From positions 165,467,759-165,531,758 of the forward strand of contig CATIUR010000003.1 in NCBI GenBank assembly GCA_949592205.1: a stretch of 64,000 nucleotides of DNA, read 5' to 3'. This stretch comes from Helichrysum umbraculigerum (taxonomy: Eukaryota; Streptophyta; Magnoliopsida; Asterales; Asteraceae). Positions 55,161 through 64,000 of this stretch are shown here, piece after piece (positions within the stretch are counted from its first letter, which is position 1; each line of letters opens with the position of its first letter). The notes below the pieces were generated by a model that was not told the origin of the DNA, searched no databases, and saw nothing but the letters and a program-made list of their open reading frames with translations. The position numbers and the translations under genes are program-made.

Positions 55161-55717
55161 TTCATCTTATGATGTATCGATAGGCAATCTTTGTGGAAGT
55201 TTTTGAGCTAATAAGAAATTTAATGAATAAATTAGGATTTATCCTATGAGGATCTTTTAGCAAGGTATGATAATCTTAATTCTCATATGATAGCGTGTTA
55301 TAATCCATAATTTTGGGATCCTAATTATCATCATTTGGGAATATACTGGGTGTTGTCTCCTCTGTTGTACGAAAGTACAGACCTGGTTTCCGTCAGTATA
55401 TTTGAAAATTAAAGAAAATAAAGAAGAGTACAAAGGACTCATAAATTGAAAAAACCAAAGCCAAGTTATGTCGCTCTGTTGTACTAAGGTACAGACCTGT
55501 CACCAATGTCTTGGTTTGAAAAATGATTGATTTATGTGGATGTTCTTTATTTGGAGAATTGTGACACGTTATCTATATAAGAGTATTTTTCTATCTGTGA
55601 ATCTAGGGTAAGCCCTGCTAGAATAATAATAAGTTAAGCTCAATTTCTGAAATTTAGATTGTTTAAGTGGACAACAATATCGGTAATCTGAGTGAATTAT
55701 CTTTTATGGGTAATAAT
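55161..55717 (+). ncRNA. Twin-hairpin module of element D, shared with copia elements A, B, C
   Basis: Landmarks in the same order as in the copia elements: TTCATCTTATGATGTATCG then TAGGCA (55161-55186); hairpin 1 at 55340-55402 (AATATACTG pairing with CAGTATATT around CTCTGTTGTACGAAAGTACAG); hairpin 2 at 55452-55517 (AAACCAA pairing with TTGGTTT around CTCTGTTGTACTAAGGTACAG, then ACCTGTCACC as in B); GTGGACAACAATATCGGTAA near 55670. D is Ty3/gypsy, so the module crosses the superfamily boundary. No ORF. Probably a cis-acting RNA element. Confidence 0.65.
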
Positions 55718-55904
55718 AATCTGTTAGAATGGCTTCCCATGCAGAGTTTCTTGATTGTTGGGTTTTAAGGAAGATTCGATTTTAAGATGAAAATTTAGTT
55801 TGTCGAATGCTATGTAGTTTGTAAGTCCTTTTATCCATTGTTTGCCGTTCATATTTAAAGTTTTGAATTTTTGAATCTCTAGTCTACTTGAGGACAAGTA
55901 GGAT

Positions 55905-55920
55905 TCAAGTGGGGGATGTT
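55905..55920 (+). other. Terminal polypurine tract of element D
   Basis: AAGTGGGGGATGTT directly before TGATGAACG of the 3' LTR, preceded by GAGGACAAG, as in E (59320-59348). Confidence 0.8.
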
Positions 55921-57409
55921 TGATGAACGCCAAAATGTGCTATTTTATAGTACTAATTACCCCTTAGTTTGATTAATTTCTTATGCATTTTATTTGAATT
56001 CGATACTCATTTCGTTCATATTTTCATTTAGGATTTAATTGGAGCTTGAATTATAAAAGAAGCGGAAATCGAGCGAATATCGAAGAAAAGTGGTGAAAAG
56101 TTTAAAGTTTGAAGATTGGAGGTCGTGGAGCTGAAAAGTTACATTTTCTAATCCATACGGCGTATGGAATCCATACGGCGTATGGATTGAGTGAGTCGGG
56201 CCGCCAGAAGTCGCGGGTCAGATCCATGGGCTTTGCAATCCATACGGCGTATGGAAATCCATACGGCGTATTGATCGTTTCGGCAGAAAACCTAAAAAAC
56301 TCATTTTGCCTCATTTTAAACACAGACTTCAACCACACTTTCTCCAGTCGATTCTCTCTGCAAAAACCTAAGTTTCTGGAGTATTTTGGAGGAAAAACAT
56401 CAAGGATAATCAAAGGCTTTCATTCTTTCATTCGTTATTTCATTATTTCGGTTCGATTTCTTTTATATCTTTCATTCGATTATGATTACGGATATGATAT
56501 TGAATCTGATTTTCTGTTATACTATGATTGGCTAACTCTTTTATGTATTTGCTTAGATGATAATACTTATTTGATGGATTGATTGTTATAATTGCGAACG
56601 TATCGGATTTTATTCAATGTTTATGTGTTTATTCGTTAATCCTCGGGTATTTAATGATTGTTGCTGATTACCTAGCGTGAGTTCATAATCAGTTGAGATT
56701 GATTTCCTATTGGTTGTGGATTTATTGATAGTTGTTGATTTTGGTTGATAATTATTGCCGAATATATTGAGTTTGACGGGCTAGGGATAATAGTTAGTAA
56801 TGATTATTAATGGACGAGATAACCTTAATCGGTTATAGACTTTGTTGATTCAAGTCAAAAGAATAAATCACATAAACGGTGTTGAATTAATTTAGAATAC
56901 AGTTTTGTGGACAACGTTAAATTGAATTGTTAATGTGTTGAAAACAACCTTGTGTCTTTCTTAATTGTATTGAATTCAGTTTATCTTGTAAGGAGGATTG
57001 ATATATTTGAACGGGCACGATAGAATCCATACGTGAGCAATTGAATGAAATGATATCCAGATTTTAAGGAAACTAGTCTAAGCAGATGCATTTCTTTTAT
57101 CATTTGAATCCAATCTTTTATTTAATTAAGTTATTTTACTATTTCTTTATTTTCTAATTAAGTTTTAGTTAATAAATCATTTCTTTTATAATTGTTTATC
57201 AATTGTTCGATCGGAACTAAAACGTCCCCACTTTTTACTGCTTTAATTATTCATATTGATTTCCAATTTGTTAATATTGACATCCGTTCCCTGTGTTCGA
57301 CTCGGACTTACTGAGCTATACTATATATGATCAGGTATTCTTGCCTGTGTTGTGTATAGTAAGTTAGGTATTTTCCATTTTAAAATAAAACCCCGTTTAC
57401 ACGACATCA
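55921..57409 (+). repeat. 3' LTR of element D
   Basis: 1489 bp, same length as the 5' LTR, about six substitutions by eye. One of the four CCATACGGCGTATGG copies has a change (57409-side copy reads GTATTG at about 56270). Confidence 0.95.
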
Positions 57410-57414
57410 CCCAT

Positions 57415-57684
57415 GCGAGCCGAGATGAGCTGAACGTATATAATGTTTTTCATCCTGTGAAAAACATAACACTTTTGATACTTTTGCTGATCTGCGAATT
57501 CACAAAACCCATAGAAAACTTAAACCTAACGGCTAGGCTTTGACGTATTATTCATTTAAAGTTAAGCTTTATAAACGCAATTACGAACGTATTCGTTACT
57601 AGTAAGATAACACCGTATTGAGGGATTCCGCACCTTAATACTAAAGATAACGAAGTTATCGATCCTAAAACTAGGGGACTTACA
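57415..57684 (+). repeat. 3' LTR of element C, right part
   Basis: Continues the LTR broken at 47412 by D and matches 33542-33813, including the TATATAA box and its inverted repeat, ending GGGGACTTACA. Followed by target duplication AGGTA (57685-57689). Confidence 0.92.
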
Positions 57685-57689
57685 AGGTA

Positions 57690-59348
57690 TTCACTTGAAT
57701 TCCATTCTTAGTGAATTGTTGTTTCTTTCCTTTCATTGGGTTTTTAAAGTCTATTGGCTTTCCAATCGAACTTTACGAATCCCATTAACGGGCTATTGGT
57801 CACTTATTGGGTCTGTTATTGATCTTGGGTCCGATAGATTTTTGCAAATTCTAATGAAAGGCCAGGAAATGATAATTTGCTAGGGGTATGCTTGTCCTTA
57901 AAAGATTGATTGCTTTGAAAATCCCAACCTTTGAAAATTATTTAAAAGTGAATTAATCTTCCCTCTTGCAACTTAACCTTTTGAGATGTGTCATAAAAAC
58001 CAACCTAATAGGGTGAATTGCATGACTAGCACGCGTGTAGCCTCCACTATGAAAAATTGTGAGAAATTTGAGCCTTATTGAGAAAAACACTTACCTTTAG
58101 TGTTTATATTGTTTGATTGCTATGAGTGTGCCGGTGATTGTAGTTTGTTCTAGAACTTGCCTTAGTGATGCATTTTGAGACCGCTGTGGGATCACAGAAA
58201 TGTGATATAGGTGGGGTCGAAGACGAGGAGGTATTCTTAGGATTTTTGATCTTATTTTGCTTTAAAACCATTTATATCCAGTTTACACAGGTCGTTAGCA
58301 CTCATTTTTAGTGCTAAGAATTCCCTAGAAGACTTCCACCTTCAATCCACTAAATATTAGCCTTATTTTTTGTGTAGTCAATTTCCGAACCATCACTTTT
58401 CTAAGATGTTTCCTAGTTGGAACTTATGATGAATTTTACCAAAATGTGACTTAAACCGTTTTGAATTGGGATTCTAGTGTTAAATTCTATGAGTGAGGTT
58501 GGAAACAATTAAATGAATAGAAGTTAACCTTTGAGCTTAAAGTTTATAGTTGGATGATTGTAGTCAACTAAATGGCCTTTGAATTCCTGAACAAGTAGTT
58601 CCCGAGGCGTGTTCTACGCCTAGCCACCGAAGGCCTTTATCCGGTCTAGGATGGTTGGTCCGAAAGTTCGTTACACAGGGTTCATAGAAAGTCATAGAGT
58701 GCAATTATTCCAATCAAATGTGAAAAATCAATTTGAGTTATTTGTGTGCAATTGTTGAAGTATGAGTTATAAACGAGAACAAATAATAATTTGAATTGAT
58801 TTGGCACGAGAGTCCTAAGTTTCATTACTGTTACATGTTTAAACCAATAGGTTACATTTCCGCATTTTTCACGGGTCTTGACTACCACTTTTCGCCAATT
58901 ATTGTGTCTATCAATCCCCTATTCCATAATTAACCTACATTTGTTACAACACATGCTAGAATACCTCCTTTGAGATCTCACTTGGTGCTCACGCCAAGTC
59001 GGTGGAGATTTGATCCTTTTGCAAGCCTATGGTAACAATGCATCACGACTTGGCTTGATTGAGTGTTACATTGCTTGCTTCCTTACCTTGTAGTCTTATA
59101 GGTTGAGAGTGAGTGACTAAACACTTATCCTTAAGTGAGGTGCTAGGTCGTGCATTCGGGCTTGACAAACTAAAACATCTCGAGTTTCTAATGCTTATAC
59201 ATATGTTGCTAGCCTAATTGCTTTGGTAGTTAGTGTTAGTATTGTTTTGGTAAACTTGATCTTCGCTTATAATGTTGCAAGAGTGGTCTATGAAGTAGTA
59301 AAATGATGATTTGCTTGAGGACAAGCAAAGTTCAAGTGTGGGGATATT
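57690..59348 (+). other. E 3' UTR (continued) with hairpins and terminal PPT
   Basis: The Athila-type 3' region between internal and terminal PPT. No ORF looks real. AGGCGT-gttct-ACGCCT (about 58602-58618) and a nested hairpin ATCTC[ACTTGG-tgctcacg-CCAAGT]cggtgGAGAT (about 58974-59008) stand out. The terminal PPT AAGTGTGGGGATATT (about 59333-59348) precedes the LTR. Confidence 0.7.
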
Positions 59349-61214
59349 TGATATCGATCATTTTGGTTATATAAATCTATCGCGATATCATTGTTTTGCG
59401 TATGCATTTGAGTAGATTTTGTGAACTTTCGGTACTTATTTTGTTTGAAAATCTATTTCAGGTCAAAAGCTGGAAACGAATGCGAATGGGTGTAGAATTG
59501 GTGAAGTTTGGAACAAAGCTGGCTGGGCTGGAATTGGACAATAGCCGATCGGTTTTGAGCTTCAAGAAGATCGGCTATAGTTAGCAGTTCGGCTGTCTTA
59601 GTGCAATTTTACTATAGAACTCTGCTTCGTTGTTGATGGTTGTGTTGAGAAGAAGAAGCCGATCTGGTAGGAAACCTCAGCCGTTCGGCTAGACATGTAA
59701 AGTCGATCGGCTATACTCTTTAAGCCGATCGGCTATGATATGGATCGGAGCGAGGGGTAAGGTGGTTGATGTGCTGTCCGATTCTGATTGGTTGGCATTT
59801 AATGCCAACCGTTTTTCCTATCCGTTTTTCAATTAAAAGAAAATAAAAAAAATTAAAATTAAAAAGTGAAAATGGGGGTGTTTGGTTCGGCTAGCTTCAG
59901 AATCATCCATCATCTCTTCAACTTCAACACTACACTTTTTATTCACAACACCACTTCCATCTTCATTTACTCTCCTCATTTACTCTCCTCACCACCACTT
60001 TCATTTACTCTACTTCACCAACACAAATCATCATCATTTACTCCTTATTTTCGCATATTTGTGGCTAGGAATTTGTGAGTGGAACATCGATCAAACATCA
60101 CTTGGAACATTTGTGTAACAAATTTGGTATAATTCCTCTTTAATCTAATTTGAAGTTATTTATGAATTTTTCTTGTGCTTATGATTTTATATGATAATCA
60201 TGATTATGAGTGGCTAGTTACTTTTATGTTTGTTTGGATGAAATAACTAGTTGATTAGGGGTGTAATCTTTAGGTGTTAATTTATGTTTGAGTTTGTGAA
60301 TCATCCATGAATTTGTATGTGTTTTGGTTGTTGTTGTTAGTAAACTTTTGGCATTTTAACTAAGCAATTATAGCGAACGTTTGTTGCTTACAAAAAAATA
60401 CCTATATAAGTTGTTTATCATTTGTGGAACAAAGCTTTTGGTGATTTTAACAACGACTAGTCAAATACATACAAGTTAGCAATTGTAGCGAATGTTTGTT
60501 GTGTGGATGATTTGCAAACTCACAAATCTTAATTTATGTTTAATCGGAGAACCTTATGTAATTGAGCTCAATCACTAGAATTTAACCATTTGGTAATTTA
60601 CTAATTGACATAGCGAACGTTTTCAACCAAGTAAATTGCTATTAATTATTTGTCTATGAATGATTGAACAAAATTGCGAATGTAATTTTGGAATGTGTCA
60701 ATTGATTTGGCTAAATTGTGTAAGATAGTAACCACGGCGAACGTCCGTTACTAGGTTAAATCATACGTTTGTTAATTAAAGTTGAACCTTAGGTCTCAGA
60801 GAACTTTGAGCTTAGGTTTGATGAATGTTACCATTTAGCATATGTATTAACCGGTTATAATTCTACACCCTGAAATCACTAGTGAAATAATCCAAGCAAG
60901 CATTGTTTTTAATATTTGAAAAGACCAAACAATTAAACCGACTCTTCAGAGTCCACCTGCCTAGATTAATTAAAGATTGTAGTTTTAAGCAACGTGACAA
61001 TTCGGTCACACAAACCAACCACATTTTATTTTCTCCTTTTAAATTGCTCACACTTATATTGATCATCCAATCTAGTTCCCTGTGTTCGAACCCGGACTTA
61101 CCAAACTATACTACCACTCGACAGGGTCCACTGCCCGGTTATGTATTGGTCTAGCGAGGTACTTTTTGGTTTACTAAACAACGATAAATTTTTATAACTA
61201 GATTTAGCACATCA
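59349..61214 (+). repeat. 3' LTR of element E (1866 bp)
   Basis: TGATATCGATCATTTTGG ... GATTTAGCACATCA. Same family as solo LTR S but with many differences. It has GCCGATCGGCT words (59540-59735), a CT-rich stretch (59900-60050) and several GCGAACGT words (60373-60740). It ends directly against F gag; the target copy TGCCG (61215-61219) has its partner outside the window. Confidence 0.88.
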
Positions 61215-62220
61215 TGCCGCCAAAGAGGAAGGGTTTCAGTCAAGCTGAACTCAATGCAGTGGTTAACCGAGCTGTAGCTGAAGCCTTGGCTGCTCGAGAC
61301 TCTCGAAGGAGTGATGAGACAGTTAATACCACTCCTACTTCTGTTATCAAACCTTGTTCCTACAAGGATTTCCTCAGCTGCAAACCATTGTATTTCAAGG
61401 GCACAGAAGGTGCCATTGGCCTGATCCGATGGATTGAAAGAATGGAATCTGTCTTCAGTCTCTGTAACTGTGCTGAAGACAGTAAAGTCAAGTTTGCTGC
61501 TTACACATTTCAAGAAGGTGCACTCACGTGGTGGAACACCCACGCAAACTCTGTTGGTATCGAGATCGCAAACCAACTTCCTTGGGCTGAATTGAAGAAA
61601 AAGCTGAAGGAGAAGTACTGTCGTGAGGAAGAACTACACCGGCTGGAAGTAGAGTTCTGGCAGCTGGCGGTACAAGGGAATGATATTGCTGAATACACCA
61701 CTAAGTTCCAGCAATTCGCTCTGTTGTGCCCAGGTTTGGTTGATACGGAAGGAAAAAGTATCAAGAAATACATCCGCGGCCTCCCGGAAAATATCTAAGG
61801 GAATGTCGCCTCAGCTCGACCAACCACCCTTAAAAGTGCTATCGGGATTGCACACGAACTTATGGCCATGGTTGTCAGCCGTGAGACATCTGTCCCATCT
61901 TCTGGTAACAACAACAAAAGAAAGTGGTCTGGAAACCCCACTCAAAATCAATATCGTCCAAGAGGTCTGAGTCTGATAAGACCCCCAACACTGGTTCTGG
62001 TTCAAATAAGGGTTACACTGGGAATAAGCCCTACTGTTCAAAGTGCCGCCGACATCATGATGGTCCTTGCGGTACACCATGTGGAAAATGCCAAAGGTAT
62101 GGGCATTTGGCCAAAGACTGTAGGTCTACCAATGCCAACACCAACACCACCACCAGCCAACCAAAATCCTGCTACGAGTGTGGAGATACCGGGCACTTTA
62201 GGAATGAGTGCCCAAAGCTG
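61214..62220 (+). pseudogene. gag: Element F Gag, broken by a stop and a frameshift
   Basis: The frame starts at 61214; the A of its ATG is the last base of the E LTR and TG is the first of the target copy. The gag domain of Tekay/Del-like plant gypsy elements (CKPLYFKGTEGAIGLIRW, ALTWWNTHANSVG) is followed by TAA 61796-61798; the frame goes on until a 1-nt-type frameshift around 61935-61965. In the new frame come two zinc-finger-like segments, CGKCQRYGHLAKDC and CYECGDTGHFRNEC (62070-62215). Not functional. Confidence 0.82.
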
Positions 62221-64000
62221 AAAAACAACGGTAACAACACTGCGAAGGGAAGAGCTTTTGTTCTGAACTCAGGAGAGGCCCGTCAAGACCCGAATGTGGT
62301 CTCGGGTACGTTTCTTCTCAACAATCTTACAGCTTCTGTTCTGTTTGATACTGGTGCTGATAGGAGCTTCATATCTGAGGAGTTTAGCCCATTGCTTAAC
62401 ATTACCCCTGTTGCTTTAGATGCTAAGTACATTGTAGAGTTAGCTAATGGTAAACTCATAGAGACCGACAGTGTGATACCTAATTGCACTCTAAATATAT
62501 CTGATGAGATTTTCTCAATCGACCTTATACCTGTTGAGATTGGAAGTTTCGATGTCATTGTTGGCATGGATTGGCTATCCAAGCACCGAGCTGAAATTGT
62601 CTGCTATGACAAAATCATCCGTATTCCTCTCGTCACCGGTAGTACTTTAATCATACAAGGGGAGACCGGTAAGACGAGACTGAATATCGTATCCTGCATG
62701 AAAACTCGCAAGTACCTTAGGAAAGGGTACCAGGCAATCCTCGCTCATGTCATGGAGAAAAAGTCGAAAGAGAAGCGACTTGAGGATGTGCCCATTGTTA
62801 GAGACTTTCCAGAGGTCTTTCCCGAAGACTTGCCTGGCCTTCCACCACCGAGACAAGTTGAGTTCTCGATCGATCTTGTACCCGAGGCAGCACCTGTTGC
62901 ATGAGCACCATATCGTTTAGCCCCTTCAGAACTGCAGGAGTTGTCTACTCAGTTGCAGGAACTCCTGGATAAGGGATTCATTAGACCGAGTTCTTCACCA
63001 TGGGGAGCTCCGGTTCTGTTTGTGAAAAAGAAGGACGGTTCATTCAGGATGTGTATCGACTATAGAGAGTTGAACAAATTGACCGTCAAGAACCGTTATC
63101 CACTTCCTCGTATTGATGACCTGTTCGACCAACTTCAAGGGTCAAGTTTCTATTCAAAGATAGATCTAAGATCAGGTTATCATCAGTTACGAGTTCGTGA
63201 CATCGACATCCCAAAGACTGCCTTCCGAACTCGTTATGGACATTACGAGTTCCAAGTGATGCCATTTGGTTTGACTAACGCATCGGCTGTATTCATGGAT
63301 CTCATGAACCGGGTGTGCAAACCATATCTCGACAAGTTTGTCATTGTCTTCATAGATGACATTCTTATTTACTCACACAATGAGCAAGAGCACGCGCAGC
63401 ATCTCAAAGTCATCCTAGAACTTCTCAGACACGAAGAGTTATATGCTAAATTCTCCAAGTGTGAGTTCTGGATGCAAACCGTTCAATTCCTTGGTCATGT
63501 GATTGACAGTCAAGGAATTCACGTAGATCCATCAAAGATTGAGGCTATCAAGTGCTGGCAAGCACCGACGACGCCAACAGAAGTACGCCAATTCTTAGGA
63601 CTGGCAGGTTATTATCGGCGCTTCATTGAGAATTTCTCCAAAATAGCCCAACCTCTCACAACACTGACTCAGAAGGAAAAGAAGTTCGATTGGACTGATA
63701 AACAAGAGTCAGCATTTCATCTATTGAAGCAAAAGCTTTGCAGTGCACCAATTCTATCATTACCCGAAGGCAACGAAGACTTCGTGGTATAGTGCGATGC
63801 CTCGCACCAAGGTCTTGGTTGCGTGTTGATGCAACGAGACAAGGTTATAGCCTACGCCTCCCAACAACTCAAAGTTCACGAGAAGAACTACACAACTCAT
63901 GATCTCGAATTAGGAGCAGTAGTGTTCGCACTCAAAATCTGGAGACACTATCTGTATGGCACAAAATGTACCATCTTCACCGATCATAAGAGTCTCCAGC
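62221..64000 (+). pseudogene. pol: Element F Pol (PR-RT-RNase H), broken and partial
   Basis: Continues in the second frame without a gap. Protease has LFDTGADRSFIS (about 62341) and GMDWLSKHRAEIVCYD. The linker ends VFPEDLPGLPPPRQVEF. TGA 62902-62904 breaks the frame just before RT. RT has SPWGAPVLFVKKKDGSFRM, YSKIDLRSGYHQLRV, QVMPFGLTNA and FIDDILIYS (62990-63370). TAG 63790-63792 lies at the start of RNase H, beside the CDASH motif, and RNase H continues in the same frame to the window edge (YASQQLKVHEKNYTTHDLEL, FTDHKSLQ). Integrase and chromodomain would follow outside the window. Confidence 0.87.

Larger units (their letters stand above)
47413..57409 (+). mobile_element. Element D: Athila/Tat-type Ty3/gypsy retrotransposon, complete (9997 bp)
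   Basis: Two 1489-bp LTRs (47413-48901 and 55921-57409), tRNA-Asp PBS, a single gag-pol frame 49101-54587 with two stops, a 1.3-kb 3' non-coding region with hairpins and the twin-hairpin module, and a terminal PPT. Perfect target duplications CCCAT flank it (47408-47412 and 57410-57414), inside the 3' LTR of C. By eye the LTRs differ at about six of 1489 positions, so the insertion is recent. No third ORF is present. Confidence 0.95.
33228..57684 (+). mobile_element. Element C: SIRE-type Ty1/copia retrotransposon, host of D
   Basis: 5' LTR 33228-33813, PBS 33816, gag 34273-37092, pol 37115-40524, poly(A), twin-hairpin module, motif-rich spacer, six-exon ORF3 42894-47044, PPT, and a 3' LTR 47100-47412 continued at 57415-57684 after D. 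Perfect 5-bp target duplications AGGTA flank it (33223-33227 and 57685-57689). By eye the two LTRs differ at about six bases plus one indel region. Breaks: stops at 35500, 37205, 39482 and 44451, and a frameshift near 40305. It is diverged from A and B but has the same plan. Confidence 0.93.
21933..61214 (+). mobile_element. Element E: Athila/Tat-type Ty3/gypsy retrotransposon, host of B, S and C
   Basis: The internal part starts within gag next to the right end of B and continues with pol (to 27664), a hairpin and palindrome spacer, ORF3 (28407-32881, broken by solo LTR S), a 3' UTR (32882-33227, then 57690-59348 after element C), a terminal PPT and a 3' LTR (59349-61214). PR-RT-RNase H-IN order marks Ty3/gypsy; the RT and IN motifs, the ATHILA ORF1-like third ORF and the AAGTGTGGGG PPT mark Athila/Tat. 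The 5' LTR and the gag N terminus should lie left of B, outside the window. E sits at the gag start of F. Confidence 0.85.
61214..64000 (+). mobile_element. Element F: Tekay/Del-like Ty3/gypsy retrotransposon, degraded, runs off window
   Basis: Gag, protease, RT and the start of RNase H of a chromovirus-like gypsy element, interrupted at its gag start by E and cut at the right edge. Breaks are TAA 61796, a frameshift about 61935-61965, TGA 62902 and TAG 63790. The 5' LTR lies beyond E. It has the most coding damage of all elements here, in line with being the outermost host. Confidence 0.85.

Noticed and set aside
55340..55520. Hammerhead ribozyme or retrozyme in the twin-hairpin module
   Set aside because: No CTGATGA plus GAAAC core arrangement found around the hairpins.
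59866..60118. Two overlapping ORFs in the E 3' LTR
   Set aside because: Low-complexity CT-rich LTR sequence, with no match in LTR S.

Overview
The window is plant nuclear DNA made almost entirely of LTR retrotransposons; I found no host gene, rRNA or tRNA gene. Protein motifs (SIRE-type Ty1/copia, Athila/Tat-type and Tekay/Del-like Ty3/gypsy), plant-type PBS sequences (tRNA-iMet and tRNA-Asp) and the type of third ORF suggest a large-genome eudicot. Asteraceae is my best guess, from recalled similarity of these polyproteins and not from a search.

The layout is a chain of nested insertions. F (61215-64000) is a degraded Tekay-like gypsy element. Athila-type E is inserted at F's gag start: E gag-pol 21938-27664, ORF3 28407-32881, 3' UTR 32882-33227 plus 57690-59348, 3' LTR 59349-61214. 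E is itself split by three insertions: SIRE-type copia element B (10045-21932), a solo Athila-type LTR S (30586-32524, TSD ATGGG) and SIRE-type copia element C (33228-57684, TSD AGGTA). B is split in its leader by a related copia element A on the minus strand (1-10044, its ORF3 running off the left edge). C is split in its 3' LTR by Athila-type D (47413-57409, TSD CCCAT, two 1489-bp LTRs with about six differences by eye). Damage follows the nesting: F has at least four breaks, B three to four, C five, D two, and A one in the part visible.

The copia elements share one plan: LTR, motif-rich leader, gag with two zinc knuckles, pol, poly(A), a conserved non-coding module, motif-rich spacer, ORF3, PPT, LTR. 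Four signals go beyond routine annotation. (1) A 52-53-nt GT-AG segment at each gag/pol junction would join the frames exactly, although pol lies in a different frame relative to gag in C than in A and B. (2) ORF3 of C reads as six exons with consistent phases (3060 nt), while ORF3 of B is one exon. (3) A non-coding module with two consecutive hairpins, whose loops are conserved while their stems differ but still pair, lies downstream of pol in A, B, C and also in the gypsy element D. (4) Each family carries its own short palindromic word, repeated in LTR, leader and/or pol-ORF3 spacer.

Together these suggest elements that depend on differential splicing and so must export unspliced genomic RNA. 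The twin-hairpin module is a candidate cis-acting RNA element for that or a related step; this function is inference.
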